Below are positions 21,345-31,244 of a stretch of DNA of 64,000 nucleotides, piece by piece. Position 1 is the stretch's first letter, and each line of letters starts with the position of its first letter. The translations under genes and the position numbers were made by a program. The notes beneath the pieces are model-generated. The model saw only the letters and a list, made by a program, of their open reading frames with translations. It did no database searches and was not told the origin of the DNA. Source of the stretch: Phytohabitans rumicis (GTDB lineage: Bacteria > Actinomycetota > Actinomycetes > Mycobacteriales > Micromonosporaceae); the NCBI RefSeq assembly GCF_011764445.1, contig NZ_BLPG01000001.1, positions 1,178,001-1,242,000 on the forward strand, in the 5' to 3' direction.

Positions 21345-22262
21345 ATGGACCTGCTCAGCGACACGCTCTCCGCCATGCGCACCGGGCAGCCGTACGCGGG
21401 GCGCACCACGTGCCAGGCGCCCTGGGGCGTGCTCTTCCCCGACGGAGACGCAGCGGCTTGTCATGTGGTTCTGCAAGGCTCGTGCTGGCTCATCCCCCAG
21501 CGCGGTGCCCCGCTGGCGCTCGGCGTCGGTGACGTGGTGTTCACCCCGCATGGAGACGCGCACGCGATCGTCGACCAGCCGGGCAGCCCGACGATGGAGT
21601 ATCAACCGCAGCGCGGCGATGAATCACCCATCAGGCAGATGACCATCCCCGGCCCGGGCGCCACGACGGAGATGCTGTGCGCCTCCTACAGCTTCGACCG
21701 AGTTCGCCCGCATCCGCTGCTGCACGGCCTGCCCCCGGTCGTCCACCTACCCACACGGGTCGGGCAGCACCCCGCCCTCCGCGCGGCCGTCGACCTGCTG
21801 GGCAACGAACTGCGAGAACCCCGCGCCGGTACGGAGGCCGTTCTGCCCGCGCTCATCGACATGCTGCTCCTCTACGTCCTGCGGGCGTGGCTGGAAGAGC
21901 AATCCGGCCACGGCGCGACCGGCTGGGCCACGGCGCTGCACGACCCGGCGATCTCCGTGGCGCTGCATCGCGTCCACCGCCACCCCGAGCGCCCATGGAC
22001 CGTCGAAGACCTCGCGAAGGAGGCGGGACTTTCCCGCGCCGCCTTCGCCAAGCGGTTCGCCGCCGTGGTCGGGCAGCCGCCGCTGACCTACCTGACATGG
22101 TGGCGGATGACGACCGCGGCGCGACTGCTGCGCCAGTCCGACGTCGCGTTGAGCACCATCGCTGAACGCTGTGGCTACGGGTCGGAGTTCGCGTTCGCCA
22201 AAGCGTTCAAACGCGAGTTCGGCACCGCTCCGGGCCGGTACCGGCGCACCCCCCTGGGCTAA
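21345..22262 (+). CDS. AraC-family regulator with N-terminal cupin
   Basis: 305 residues. The N-terminal half is an AraC-type cupin sensor (WGVLFPDGDAAACHVVLQGS, ALGVGDVVFTPHGDAH). The C-terminal ~100 residues hold two HTH motifs (WTVEDLAKEAGLSRAAFAKRF and LSTIAERCGYGSEFAFAKAF), ending GTAPGRYRR as usual. Such proteins often repress or activate a divergent oxidoreductase; here the candidate target is the epimerase-like gene across the 120-bp intergenic region. Intact, normal length. Confidence 0.9.
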   Translation: MDLLSDTLSAMRTGQPYAGRTTCQAPWGVLFPDGDAAACHVVLQGSCWLIPQRGAPLALGVGDVVFTPHGDAHAIVDQPGSPTMEYQPQRGDESPIRQMTIPGPGATTEMLCASYSFDRVRPHPLLHGLPPVVHLPTRVGQHPALRAAVDLLGNELREPRAGTEAVLPALIDMLLLYVLRAWLEEQSGHGATGWATALHDPAISVALHRVHRHPERPWTVEDLAKEAGLSRAAFAKRFAAVVGQPPLTYLTWWRMTTAARLLRQSDVALSTIAERCGYGSEFAFAKAFKREFGTAPGRYRRTPLG

Positions 22263-22450
22263 CCCTCCGTCGGGCGCTTACCGCGCCTCGATACGGTCGG
22301 GCGGCGTCTGGACCGCGTTTGCACCCGCGTTCGTAGAGTGGGAAACCCGACGCCTGGCCTGAGCCGCCGCGTGTGCTGGCGCGCGTCTGGCTGGATGAGC
22401 CCGAACTGCCCCCGATCCGGCGCTCCTGAAGGCTGGCGGACCTGCGGACC

Positions 22451-23811
22451 GTGCTCGCCGAGAACGGCGTGGATCGCAGCGTCCTCGACGGCGAGCGTTG
22501 CGACAACGCCGTAGCCGCCCAATTGCTGGCGTACGCCCGCGACTCGTCGCAGACCGCCGGGGTCGTGGTGTGGGCCGACCCGGACGATCCCGGGCTCGCC
22601 GGCACCCTCACCGGCTACCGTGGGCTGCCCGATGTGCTGGTCCGGGAAGGCGAACGGCACCGGGACTTCTTCGTCGTCCTGGCCGGCACAGTCGCGATCT
22701 TCGAGGGGTACAGCACCGCCGAGGAGCGGCTGGTCAAGGTCCACGGCCCGGGCCGGTTCCTCGACGAGCTGGGCCTGCTCACCGGCCCACGCGCGGCCCG
22801 CCCGAGTCCGAACTCGACCTCGTCATCGTCGGCGCCGGCCCGGCCGGGCTCGCCGCCGCCGTCTACGGCGCCTCGGAAGGACTGACGACCGTGGTGCTCG
22901 ACGCCATCGGCACCGGCGGGCAGGCCAGCACCTCCGCACGCATCGAGAACTACCTCGGCTTCCCGGCCGGGATCTCCGGCGCGGAGCTCGCCGACCGGGC
23001 CGTCATCCAGGCCGAGAAGTTCGGCGCCACCATCACCGTGCCCGCCGCGGCGACCGGCCTGGAGCAGCGGGACGGCTGCCACGCAGTACGGATCGAGGAC
23101 GGCACAGAGCTCCGCACCCGCACCGTGGTGATCGCCACCGGTGCCCGCTACCGCAGGCTCGACGTACCGCGGCTGGACGAGTTCGAGGGCACCAGCGTCT
23201 ACTACGCCGCCACGATCGTGGAGGCCCGCCTCTGTCTGCGGCAGCCGGTGGTCGTCGTGGGCGGTGGCAACTCCGCCGGCCAGGCCGCCGTCTACCTGGC
23301 CCAGCACGCGGCCGCCGTACGGCTGCTGATCCGCCACGACGACCTGGGCCGCGACATGTCCCGCTACCTGGTCGACCAGATCGAGCGCGACCCCCGCGTC
23401 GAGGTGCTGCGGCACACCGCGGTACGCGAGATGGTGGGCCGCGACGGGCAGCTCGAAGCGGTCATCGCGGAGGACACCCACACCGGCATTCGCCACACGC
23501 TCGACGCCAGCCTGCTCTTCGTATTCATCGGAGCCCAGCCGTGTACCGGCTGGCTCGCCGGGCGCCTCGCGCTCGACGACCACGGCTACGTCCACACCGG
23601 ACCGGCAGCCGCGCCGGCCCCGCCCGGCGACCGCCAGTCCGACCTCCTGGAGACCAGCCGCCCCGGCGTCTTCGCCGTGGGCGACGTGCGCAGCGGATCC
23701 ATCAAGCGGGTCGCATCCGCGGTAGGCGAGGGAGCCACGGCGGTCCGCCTCGCCCACGAACACCTCGCCAGGACCGGCCGCTCCCGGGCCGCTGACCGTT
23801 CGACGGCCTGA
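22451..23811 (+). pseudogene. CNB-domain / thioredoxin-reductase-like fusion, internally deleted
   Basis: Two parts of a known fusion type are visible. From about 22630 a cyclic-nucleotide-binding-like cup ([20 protein letters not shown], then [15 protein letters not shown]) is read in one frame. From about 22805 a pyridine-nucleotide disulfide reductase is read in another frame ([76 protein letters not shown]). The usual linker of about 150 residues is missing and the frame changes at the junction near 22800; the N-terminus before the cup is also not family-like. The reductase part lacks the redox CxxC of true thioredoxin reductases, which is normal for this family. An internal start could still give a free reductase domain, but the full gene is broken. 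Confidence 0.75.
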
Positions 23812-23834
23812 GCCTGCGTACGCGGGAGGTCATG

Positions 23835-24178
23835 ATGATTGATTCCGGAACCCTCCGCCAGGCCCGGCGCCGTCCCTGGTTGCGCATGTTCCTGATCGGC
23901 CTGGCGCTGTGGCTCGCCACGGTGGTGGCCACCTTGGTCACCGGCAACTCCAACCTGATAGCTACTCTCGTGCTGCTCGGCAGCTTCCTCGTGCCGTAAC
24001 GTTCGTGGCGTGGGCGTTCGAGCGCCACCAGATCGGCGAGCTCACCGCGAGCCTCGTGTTCTGCACCTTCGTCACCGGTGGGATGCTGGGCGTGCTGGCC
24101 GCGTCGGTGCTCGAGAAGTCCGGACCGCGGGCCGCAAGTTGCCGGCTCGATGAGCTCGCCGGGGCATTCAGGCCATGA
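23835..24178 (+). pseudogene. PrsW-like membrane protein, N-terminal fragment
   Basis: GGGAGG precedes tandem ATGs at 23832/23835. A membrane helix (MFLIGLALWLATVVATLV) leads to LVLLGSFLVP and a stop. One missing G at about 23997 puts the continuation VTFVAWAFERHQIGELTA and VTGGMLGVLAASVLEKS in the next frame. This is the start of actinobacterial PrsW-type intramembrane metalloproteases, but the catalytic helices are absent. Too short to function. Confidence 0.6.
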
Positions 24179-24206
24179 ACAGCAGAGCCGATACGATCTT
24201 GTTTGG

Positions 24207-24241
24207 CGGCGTGGCCGACATCCGCAAACACGGCCACGCCG
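24207..24241. terminator. Hairpin in gene-free gap
   Basis: GGCGTGGCCG (24208-24217) pairs with CGGCCACGCC (24231-24240), extended by one C-G pair. It sits 30 bp after the PrsW-like fragment in a 360-bp gap (24179-24537) that otherwise holds only the hairpin at 24432. Confidence 0.5.
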
Positions 24242-24431
24242 TCCTAACATGCCGAAAGTAGTACATCGTCAAGGTAGCGAAAAATGGGTCACAAGCGCCT
24301 GACCAGTGAGCCATTCCGCGTAACGATGGGTCGCGCTGCGTAGCTGACTGTCGGCGGGTGCGGCGACACGATGGATCTGTTGTGGTGCAACGAGAAGACG
24401 CAGAATCCCGGCTTGAAGGTGGACTATGTGC

Positions 24432-24475
24432 GGCGGCATGGCGGTCGGCTTTGTTTTGTCGACCGCCATGCCGCC
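24432..24475. terminator. Strong 16-bp hairpin downstream of the subtilase gene
   Basis: GGCGGCATGGCGGTCG (24432-24447) and CGACCGCCATGCCGCC (24460-24475) form a perfect stem around the T-rich loop gctttgttttgt. It lies 63 bp beyond the stop of the minus-strand subtilase gene and is its likely terminator. Confidence 0.75.
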
Positions 24476-24537
24476 ACTCCGTCTAGGGCCTCTCCGTTCT
24501 TGGTTTACAGCGGGCTGTGGTCTGCGAAGGTGTGTAG

Positions 24538-27500
24538 TTAGACATAGCATTCATCGTGTGCTATCCCCCAGGTCGTGCCCATGGAACTGGTCGCTATTAC
24601 TACAAGGTCATAGTTGTGATCCTTCAAACCCTCCTTGAAGCGAGTGTCGATCCACCAGCGACCGTCCCTTCTTGTCTCCTCGGAGGGAAGGTCCGTTCGG
24701 CTCCACAGTTGGCCATCCGAGTAGAGGAGCAAGCTGGCTGTAAATGGGGTATACGGCTCGGGACCTATACCCCAAGCATCAAGTGCAATGTCAACCCAGC
24801 CAACCTCGTAACCGACAGGAGGGATTGGGACGTAGTGTGGCGTGCAGGTGATCTTGGCTTCGACGACTATGTCATATGGGACACGGAACGCGACAACATT
24901 TGTTGATCCACTCTCGCCTGAGATATTGGTTGCTGTAACCCGGAACTCGTATGTGGTAACCGGTCGAATAGGATAGTAGTCGAAAGTGGTTGCTGCCACC
25001 GGATAGAGCAGCTTGACCCATTCATTTCCCGTCGACGGGTCGCGCACATAGATGTTGTAGAGGACCGGGGGTGTCGGGCTGGGCACCCAGATCAAACGCG
25101 CACCCTTAGTGGATCCCTTTCTGATTGGCGTGGCGGTCAGGTTGACAGGTGATTGTGGTAGCGGCGGCATCGGTCGAGCCGTTGCCACATTGGAGGGTGC
25201 GCTTTCCCCGGACAGGTTGGTGGCCCGTACCCGGAAGTCGTACGTCGTGCCGTTGTCCAGCAGCTTGACGGTGTAGGTGCAGCAGGTGGTGACCGGGTAT
25301 TGCAGTTGTCGCCAGGGGCTTCCCTTGGCCCGCAACTCGACCAGGTACCACACGTTCGGGGTACTGGACGCCGACCATCTGAGGGTCACCTGGCCGTCCC
25401 CGGCGGTCGCGGTCAAGTTGGAGGGTGGCTGCGGGAACGGTGGCATCGGTCGTGCGCTGGCCACATTGGAGGGTGTGCTCTGGCCGGACAGGTTTGTTGC
25501 TCGTACCCGGAAGTCGTACGTGGTGCCGTTGTCCAGCAGGTTCACCACGTAGGAGCAGCACGTGGTGACCGGGTATTGCAGTTGTCGCCAGGGGCTTCCC
25601 TTGGCCCGCAGCTCGACCAGGTACCACACGTTCGGGGTACTGGACGCCGACCAACTGAGGGTGACCTGGCCGTCCCCGGCGGCCGCGGTCAGCCCGGACG
25701 GCGCCTGCGGGAGCGGCGGCATCGGCTTGACGGTGACGATGTTGGTGGGTGCGCTTTCACCCGCCGTGTTGGCGGCCACCACTTTGAACCGGTAGGTGTG
25801 TGCGTTGGTCAGGAACTGGGCGGTCATGGTGCAGCAGGAGGCCGGGGTGGGCAGCTTCTGCCAGGACTGCCCGATCGTGGTGTCTTGCTGGTAGACGGTG
25901 TAGGTCACCGGGGTGGTGGTGCTGGCTGTCCAGGACAGCACGGCCTGGCCGTCTCCAGCGGTGGCGGACAGCCCCGTTGGTGGGTTCGGTAGCACGTCGA
26001 CGGCGGTGATTTGGACGACGTTTGAGGCTGGGCCTTCACCCCCCGGGTTTTGCGCGGTGACCTTGAACTCGTACAGGTGGGTGGGCCACAGGTCGGTCCA
26101 GGTGTATGCGCTCGTGTTGACCGAGGTGAACGACTTGGTGAAGGTCGTCTGCCCGGCGGTGACGTCGCGGATGTACACCCAGAAGATGAGGTTCGGGCCG
26201 GCGTCCCAGTTCAGATGCACGGCCTTACTGCCCGCGGTCGACGCGCGCAGGTTGGTCGGTGCGGGTGGTGGGCTGTAGTGGGCGGTCGCTTGGGCCGGGT
26301 CGGACAGCGGCCCGGCTCGGCCGTTGGTGGCGCCGACCTTGAACTGGTAGACGTGGCTGTGGACCAGGTAGGAGGCGGTCAACGCGCAGCACTGCGTGAC
26401 CGGTAGCGGCAGCTTGGTGAACTCGGTCTCGCCGGCGGTGACGTCCCGCTGGTAGACGTCGTACCAGAAGTCGCCGCCCGGGGGCGCCGACCAGGACAAC
26501 GCTATCGAGCCGTCGTTGTTCGCGGTCGCGGTCAGGCCGGTCACCTTTGCGGGCAGCGGCGGCAGCGGCGTGGCCTGCACCAGGTTCGACGGCCCCGACT
26601 CGCCGACGACGTTGGTCGCGGTCACCTTGAACTCGTACGTGTGTTGGTTGGCCAGGTAGGTCGCGGTCAGCGCGCAGCACTCGGTCACCGGCAGCGGCAG
26701 CTTGGTGAACTCGGTCTCGCCGAGCGTCACGTCCCGTTGGTAGACGTTGAACCACACGTCCGGGCTGGGCGCCGCCCACGTCAACTGGACCTGCGAGTCA
26801 CCCGCGACGGCCGTGAGGTTCGTGGGTACGCCCGGCGGCGGATACACCGAGCGTGCCGTGGCCGGGTTCGATGGTGGGCTCTCGCCGCCCACGTTGGTGG
26901 CGGTCACGGTGAACTCGTAGTCGTGGCCGTGGTGCAGGAACGCGGCCGTCAACGCGCAGCACTCGGTCACCGGCAGCGGCAGCTTGGTGGGCTCGGTCTC
27001 GCCCGCGGTGATGTCCCGCTGGTACACGTTGAACCACACGTTCGGGCCCGGCGTTACCCACGACAACGCGATCGTCCCGTCGTTGTTGGACGCGGCTGTC
27101 AACTGCGTCGGCGGTCCAGGCGGGGCCGTGTGTGCGACCGCCGAGGCCACATTCGACTCCGGTCCGACACCCATGCTCGTAGCGGCCGCCACCTTGAACT
27201 CGTACGTGTGGCCTTCCACCAGGTCACGAGCCACTGCGGTCGTGGCGTCGACCGGATCCGCCCACCGCTCGAACTCGCTCTGACCGAGCGTGACGTCCCG
27301 AGAGGAGACTAGGTACTCGACATGCGGAGTGGTCACTGGTTGCCACTGCAGGCCGACGGTGCCATCGGGGTTGGGTGTAGCGACCAGATTCGTCGGTGCT
27401 TGGTCTGGTACCTGCTCGATGAACAGCAGCCGGTTCGATGTGTCGACGTCTGAGAGGACGTCCGGTGTGGCGGCGTCGACTAGCGCCGCGCGGACCTGCT

Positions 27501-29958
27501 CGGGTCCGTAGCCAGGATGGGCCGCCAGCACCATGGCTGCCGCCCCGGCGACGTGTGGCGCGGCGTACGAGGTTCCGGTCTTCGCTGCGACGCTCGTATC
27601 TGATTGGTCGGTCGCGGCAGGTACGGCCGCACCAGGAGCGTAGATACTCACACAGGGTCCCTGGTTGCTGGATCCAGTGCGTTGATCATTTTCTGTCGTA
27701 CCCCCGACGGTAATCAGGGCTGAGGTCTTGGAAAGATACGCTGGGAAAGAATTGCACGCATCCGCACCGTCGTCGTTGCCGGCTGCGGCAACGACTGTCA
27801 GGCCTCGGCCGAGAAGCTTCAACACCGCGCGATCCACCTTGGTGGGTCGGGCTTGTTTTATTCCGGCGAGGCTCAGGTTGACTACGGCGGGCCGGGTGGC
27901 TGTACGTGCCACCCACTCAATACCCGCCGCCTGGACGTCGCCTGACCTGGTCATGCAATCGAAGACTTTTACTGGCACGATACGAACGTTCCTTGCCACT
28001 CCGAGGTATGTGCCTCCAGCGAGTGACGCCACCCCTGTACCGTGCCCGCTACAGTCATCTGTCATGGTGCCACCGTTGAATGCGTTGTAGCCTTGAGCAA
28101 CTCTGCCGCCAAACTGCGCATGTGTGGCCCGGACTCCGGTGTCCACCACATAGATGGACACACCATCTGCACTGTTGGGGTAACGGTAGATCCGGTCGAG
28201 CGGAAGATTTTCTTGATCGATGCGATCAAGACCCCACGCCGGGTTCGTCTGGCTCCCGCCATCGGCTGCGATATTAACGGTTTGGACCTGCTCCACGTCG
28301 AGCACGTCGGGATGCGCAGCAAGAGTGATTGCCACTTCCTGGCTTACGACCATCGAAAACCCGTTGAGCGTCAACGGGTAGAGATAGCCCAGCGTTGCCC
28401 CGTATTGCTGAGTAATTTCCTGCGCGAAACGCTCGACACCGGTCGCCTGGACAGCGGGCGTGTCCTTAAACGTGACGAAGTACTTGTTCGCAACAGACTC
28501 GGGAGTATTCGCCAGGTGAATCAGATCAATATCAGTCGGCGGTGTAGGCGTCACTGTCGCAGCGCTCGGTCGTGGGCTTTCACCCGATGCGTTGGCGGCG
28601 GTGATAGTGAACTGGTACTCGTGGCCGCGCACCAACTCTCCGAACTGTGCCGACGTGCCGGTGACCGGGACGGAATGGCGAGCGAAGTGGGTTTGGCCAC
28701 CGGTCACATAGCGGCGGTAGACGCGGTACTCCGTTGCTCCGGCGACCGCGTTCCACGACAGGTTCACGGTCCCCGTGGTGCTGCTGGTCGCGGTCAGCCC
28801 GGTCGGTGCGGCCGGCAGGGTGCTGGGGTTCGGCTGCGTCGGCGGCCAGTCGATCTCCCGGAACCGTGGCCGATACAAGCGGGCGTCGGCGTAGTTGTCG
28901 GCGTTGTCGAGGGTGTTGACGTCGTACGAGAGCAGTAGCTTTCCGCTGCGCGCCAGCTCCTGGTGCAGACGGGCGTGGTAGACGACGACGTCGTTGCCGG
29001 GCACCGCCTCGGGCGCGCTGAACAGGACGGTCGGCCCGGCGAACGGCCCAACCGGCGACGCAGCGGTGTACGCGACGAACTGCCGATCAAGAACCAGGTT
29101 GTTCTCCTGCGTGATCAGCACGTACTCGCTGCCCACCTTCTGGACCGCGAAGTTCGTGCCAACCCCGCTCAGCAACCGCGAAGCGGCCGACTCCTCCGGG
29201 GACCACGCGGAGCCGTTCCAAAACTCCCACGTCCCACCGAGGTTCCCCACCGGCACCCGGGCCACGTGGCCGAACTTGAGATTGGCAAGCCCTGACGAGG
29301 CGCCGTAAACGTAGGTGTGGCCCCCTTCGGTCAGCAGCGCCGATCCCCACACGATGGCACTGCCCAGCGGAAGGTCGACAACCGAGTCCAAGGTCAGCGC
29401 AGGCAGCGTGAACGTGGCCAGCGACGTGCCCGTAGGCACGAAATCCAGGCTGCCTCCCGGGCCGAGCCGGTACCGGTTGTAGAGCACCTTCAGCTGGCCG
29501 TTATCCACCAGACCGTTGGCGACCCAGAAGAACTCGCCGGCCTGCTGGGGAACCACGAGCGCGGTCGGTGCGGTCGCCGTACCGCCGTGCAGGGTCGCCA
29601 CCAGGCTCGTGTCCTCCTGGACCACGATCGTGTTGTTGACCATGGGGGTGTTCGCCGGCCGGCTGCCGTCCGCGTTCACCGTGCCCAAGAAGGTGTCGGA
29701 GAACAGCCACACGACGCGCCCGTCCGGCAGCAGCACCGACGCCGTGCTGTCACCGCCGGTCCAATGCCCCCCGGCATCGCCATAGGCAGCGAACATGCCG
29801 GTGACAGCCGCCGGTGTCATGCCACCCGCCGGAACAGCCGCCACCGCCCTCGACGCAGACGTGAAGGACACGACAATCGTCGCGGCAAGCAGGACAGCCG
29901 CGGCGAGCATGGCCCGCAGCCAGGCTCGCCATGTCCATAGTGGGACGTCATACGGCAT
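24538..29958 (-). CDS. Secreted propeller-subtilase-FN3 fusion (S8 peptidase)
   Basis: 1806 residues; ATG 29958 has GGGGAG upstream. Order: signal/anchor helix (about 14-38); a DUF4185/DUF5005-like beta-propeller (GGDSTASVLLPDGRVVWLFS, about 65-375); one FN3 module; an I9-like prodomain (NKYFVTFKDTPAV); then an S8 subtilase with Asp in VDTGVRATHAQFGG, His in GHGTGVASLAGG and Ser in GTSYAAPHVAGAA, all three catalytic residues present. Nine more FN3 modules follow, then a ~110-residue C-terminal domain ending HDECYV. FN3 modules 2, 3, 4, 6, 7 and 8 after the protease carry a CC pair (VTECCALTA, VTTCCSYVV and similar), except where degenerate, and modules 7 and 8 are nearly identical. Probably an extracellular protease with carbohydrate- or surface-binding parts; target unknown. 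Genetically intact despite its length. Confidence 0.88.
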   Translation of the reverse strand: MPYDVPLWTWRAWLRAMLAAAVLLAATIVVSFTSASRAVAAVPAGGMTPAAVTGMFAAYGDAGGHWTGGDSTASVLLPDGRVVWLFSDTFLGTVNADGSRPANTPMVNNTIVVQEDTSLVATLHGGTATAPTALVVPQQAGEFFWVANGLVDNGQLKVLYNRYRLGPGGSLDFVPTGTSLATFTLPALTLDSVVDLPLGSAIVWGSALLTEGGHTYVYGASSGLANLKFGHVARVPVGNLGGTWEFWNGSAWSPEESAASRLLSGVGTNFAVQKVGSEYVLITQENNLVLDRQFVAYTAASPVGPFAGPTVLFSAPEAVPGNDVVVYHARLHQELARSGKLLLSYDVNTLDNADNYADARLYRPRFREIDWPPTQPNPSTLPAAPTGLTATSSTTGTVNLSWNAVAGATEYRVYRRYVTGGQTHFARHSVPVTGTSAQFGELVRGHEYQFTITAANASGESPRPSAATVTPTPPTDIDLIHLANTPESVANKYFVTFKDTPAVQATGVERFAQEITQQYGATLGYLYPLTLNGFSMVVSQEVAITLAAHPDVLDVEQVQTVNIAADGGSQTNPAWGLDRIDQENLPLDRIYRYPNSADGVSIYVVDTGVRATHAQFGGRVAQGYNAFNGGTMTDDCSGHGTGVASLAGGTYLGVARNVRIVPVKVFDCMTRSGDVQAAGIEWVARTATRPAVVNLSLAGIKQARPTKVDRAVLKLLGRGLTVVAAAGNDDGADACNSFPAYLSKTSALITVGGTTENDQRTGSSNQGPCVSIYAPGAAVPAATDQSDTSVAAKTGTSYAAPHVAGAAAMVLAAHPGYGPEQVRAALVDAATPDVLSDVDTSNRLLFIEQVPDQAPTNLVATPNPDGTVGLQWQPVTTPHVEYLVSSRDVTLGQSEFERWADPVDATTAVARDLVEGHTYEFKVAAATSMGVGPESNVASAVAHTAPPGPPTQLTAASNNDGTIALSWVTPGPNVWFNVYQRDITAGETEPTKLPLPVTECCALTAAFLHHGHDYEFTVTATNVGGESPPSNPATARSVYPPPGVPTNLTAVAGDSQVQLTWAAPSPDVWFNVYQRDVTLGETEFTKLPLPVTECCALTATYLANQHTYEFKVTATNVVGESGPSNLVQATPLPPLPAKVTGLTATANNDGSIALSWSAPPGGDFWYDVYQRDVTAGETEFTKLPLPVTQCCALTASYLVHSHVYQFKVGATNGRAGPLSDPAQATAHYSPPPAPTNLRASTAGSKAVHLNWDAGPNLIFWVYIRDVTAGQTTFTKSFTSVNTSAYTWTDLWPTHLYEFKVTAQNPGGEGPASNVVQITAVDVLPNPPTGLSATAGDGQAVLSWTASTTTPVTYTVYQQDTTIGQSWQKLPTPASCCTMTAQFLTNAHTYRFKVVAANTAGESAPTNIVTVKPMPPLPQAPSGLTAAAGDGQVTLSWSASSTPNVWYLVELRAKGSPWRQLQYPVTTCCSYVVNLLDNGTTYDFRVRATNLSGQSTPSNVASARPMPPFPQPPSNLTATAGDGQVTLRWSASSTPNVWYLVELRAKGSPWRQLQYPVTTCCTYTVKLLDNGTTYDFRVRATNLSGESAPSNVATARPMPPLPQSPVNLTATPIRKGSTKGARLIWVPSPTPPVLYNIYVRDPSTGNEWVKLLYPVAATTFDYYPIRPVTTYEFRVTATNISGESGSTNVVAFRVPYDIVVEAKITCTPHYVPIPPVGYEVGWVDIALDAWGIGPEPYTPFTASLLLYSDGQLWSRTDLPSEETRRDGRWWIDTRFKEGLKDHNYDLVVIATSSMGTTWGIAHDECYV

Positions 29959-31151
29959 CGGCGCTCTCCCCTTCTATGCCTACTTCGGCTCGCCACCCGT
30001 CGGACGGCTCAGCGACCTGCACAGCGAACGAGAGGTCCCCGGCCACAGGCTTCCTCGCGCCGGGATACCCTCCGGGTCGAGCAGCAGACCAACGCGTCGG
30101 TCGGAGCCGAAACGTACGAACCCGCAGCCCCGGCGACAACACAGCCGCCGCTTAACGTCAATGCCTCAACGGATCACAAACTGTTCGAACTGGACCTACT
30201 TGATCCGCTGACCAGCAAGATCACGCCACCACCGAAGACGTCGAAACACCGGTTGTTCGCCACCCAGGGCGGTCCCGAACAACCGCCAGGTGTCAACCTC
30301 GCGCCGAACGCCGCCACCAGCTCGGATTCCCGCGGTGTCAAACGCCGTCGGATCATAGATGTGGCCGGAACACCTCAAGCTCGAAGAGATAATCCACGGT
30401 CATGCGACCTATCAGCCAGCCCGGATGACATCGCCGCGCGGGCGACGACTGCGTTCAAATCGAGACGGCAAAGCTTGATCACGTGCACTGACGCGGAGAT
30501 CGCGGGGATCGTCGACCGGACGCGTCAGCGACTTGCCGCTGGCCTGAGGCTTGCTGATCGTCGGGGCGGTGATCATGCCCCCACCAGCCGCCGACTCCGT
30601 TTGCATCACCTGAACTGCGCCATCGACTTGACGAAGGTAAGGACCAAACGACATCGACCCAGCCACCTTGTCGCCGGTGAACGGCGCCCCGCGAAACCGT
30701 TGAGCGGAGCCGCGTGGGCGCTCCAAGTTGGGCATCGGTAGCGCTGCGGCGTCGTGGACGATCCGCATGTCATGTCCTGGGAGGTCGCCGGTTGGTCGGC
30801 ACCCGCAGCGGCACGTCCTCGCCCGAGGCGGCGCGCGGCTAGCCGGCCACATCGACGTCGGCAGTGGATGTGACACGGCGCGATGGGGTGTACCGTGCAC
30901 CGTGTCACCCCGGTCCCCGGTGGCGGAATCCTTGGCGTGCCATGGTTTTGCCTGCCACCGGAGGGGTCGAATGACCGGTATCGCGGCTTCGGTGTCCGCG
31001 GGTTGCCCCGGGCGCGGCGGCGGCGCGATGAGCACGGCCATGGCGCGTGCCGACCGGGAACCGGCGGCTGAGCGGGCCACGGGTGCCTGGCCGTCAGGCC
31101 AGGGACCGCTCGCAGGTGCAGCTGAACCAAGACTTTCCAGGGGCCGGGGGA
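29959..31151. other. 1.2-kb stretch without a recognisable gene
   Basis: Both strands were read. A plus-strand frame around 30060-30290 without a start reads like protein (TLRVEQQTNASVGAETYEP, HKLFELDLLDPLTSKITPPP), then loses that character; it may be a gene remnant of unknown family. Minus-strand frames between 30.4 and 31.1 kb are Arg/Pro-rich and resemble composition artefacts. The promoter of the subtilase gene should lie at the left end of this stretch. Confidence 0.4.
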
Positions 31152-31180
31152 GGGTCCCGGGCGGTTTCCGCCCGGGACCC
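31152..31180. terminator. Perfect 13-bp hairpin after the GAF-ANTAR gene
   Basis: GGGTCCCGGGCGG (31152-31164), loop ttt, CCGCCCGGGACCC (31168-31180). It lies 65 bp beyond the stop of the minus-strand GAF-ANTAR gene and is its probable intrinsic terminator; no U-tract. Confidence 0.72.
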
Positions 31181-31244
31181 CACCACGACCGCCCGCATCC
31201 GCCCCGATGCCGGTTGCCAAGGCCACGCCGGCCTTGGTGGAGTA

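Noticed and set aside
25170-27200. Tandem DNA repeats as a possible CRISPR or satellite
   Set aside because: They are coding repeats of about 280 bp in frame, i.e. FN3 modules.
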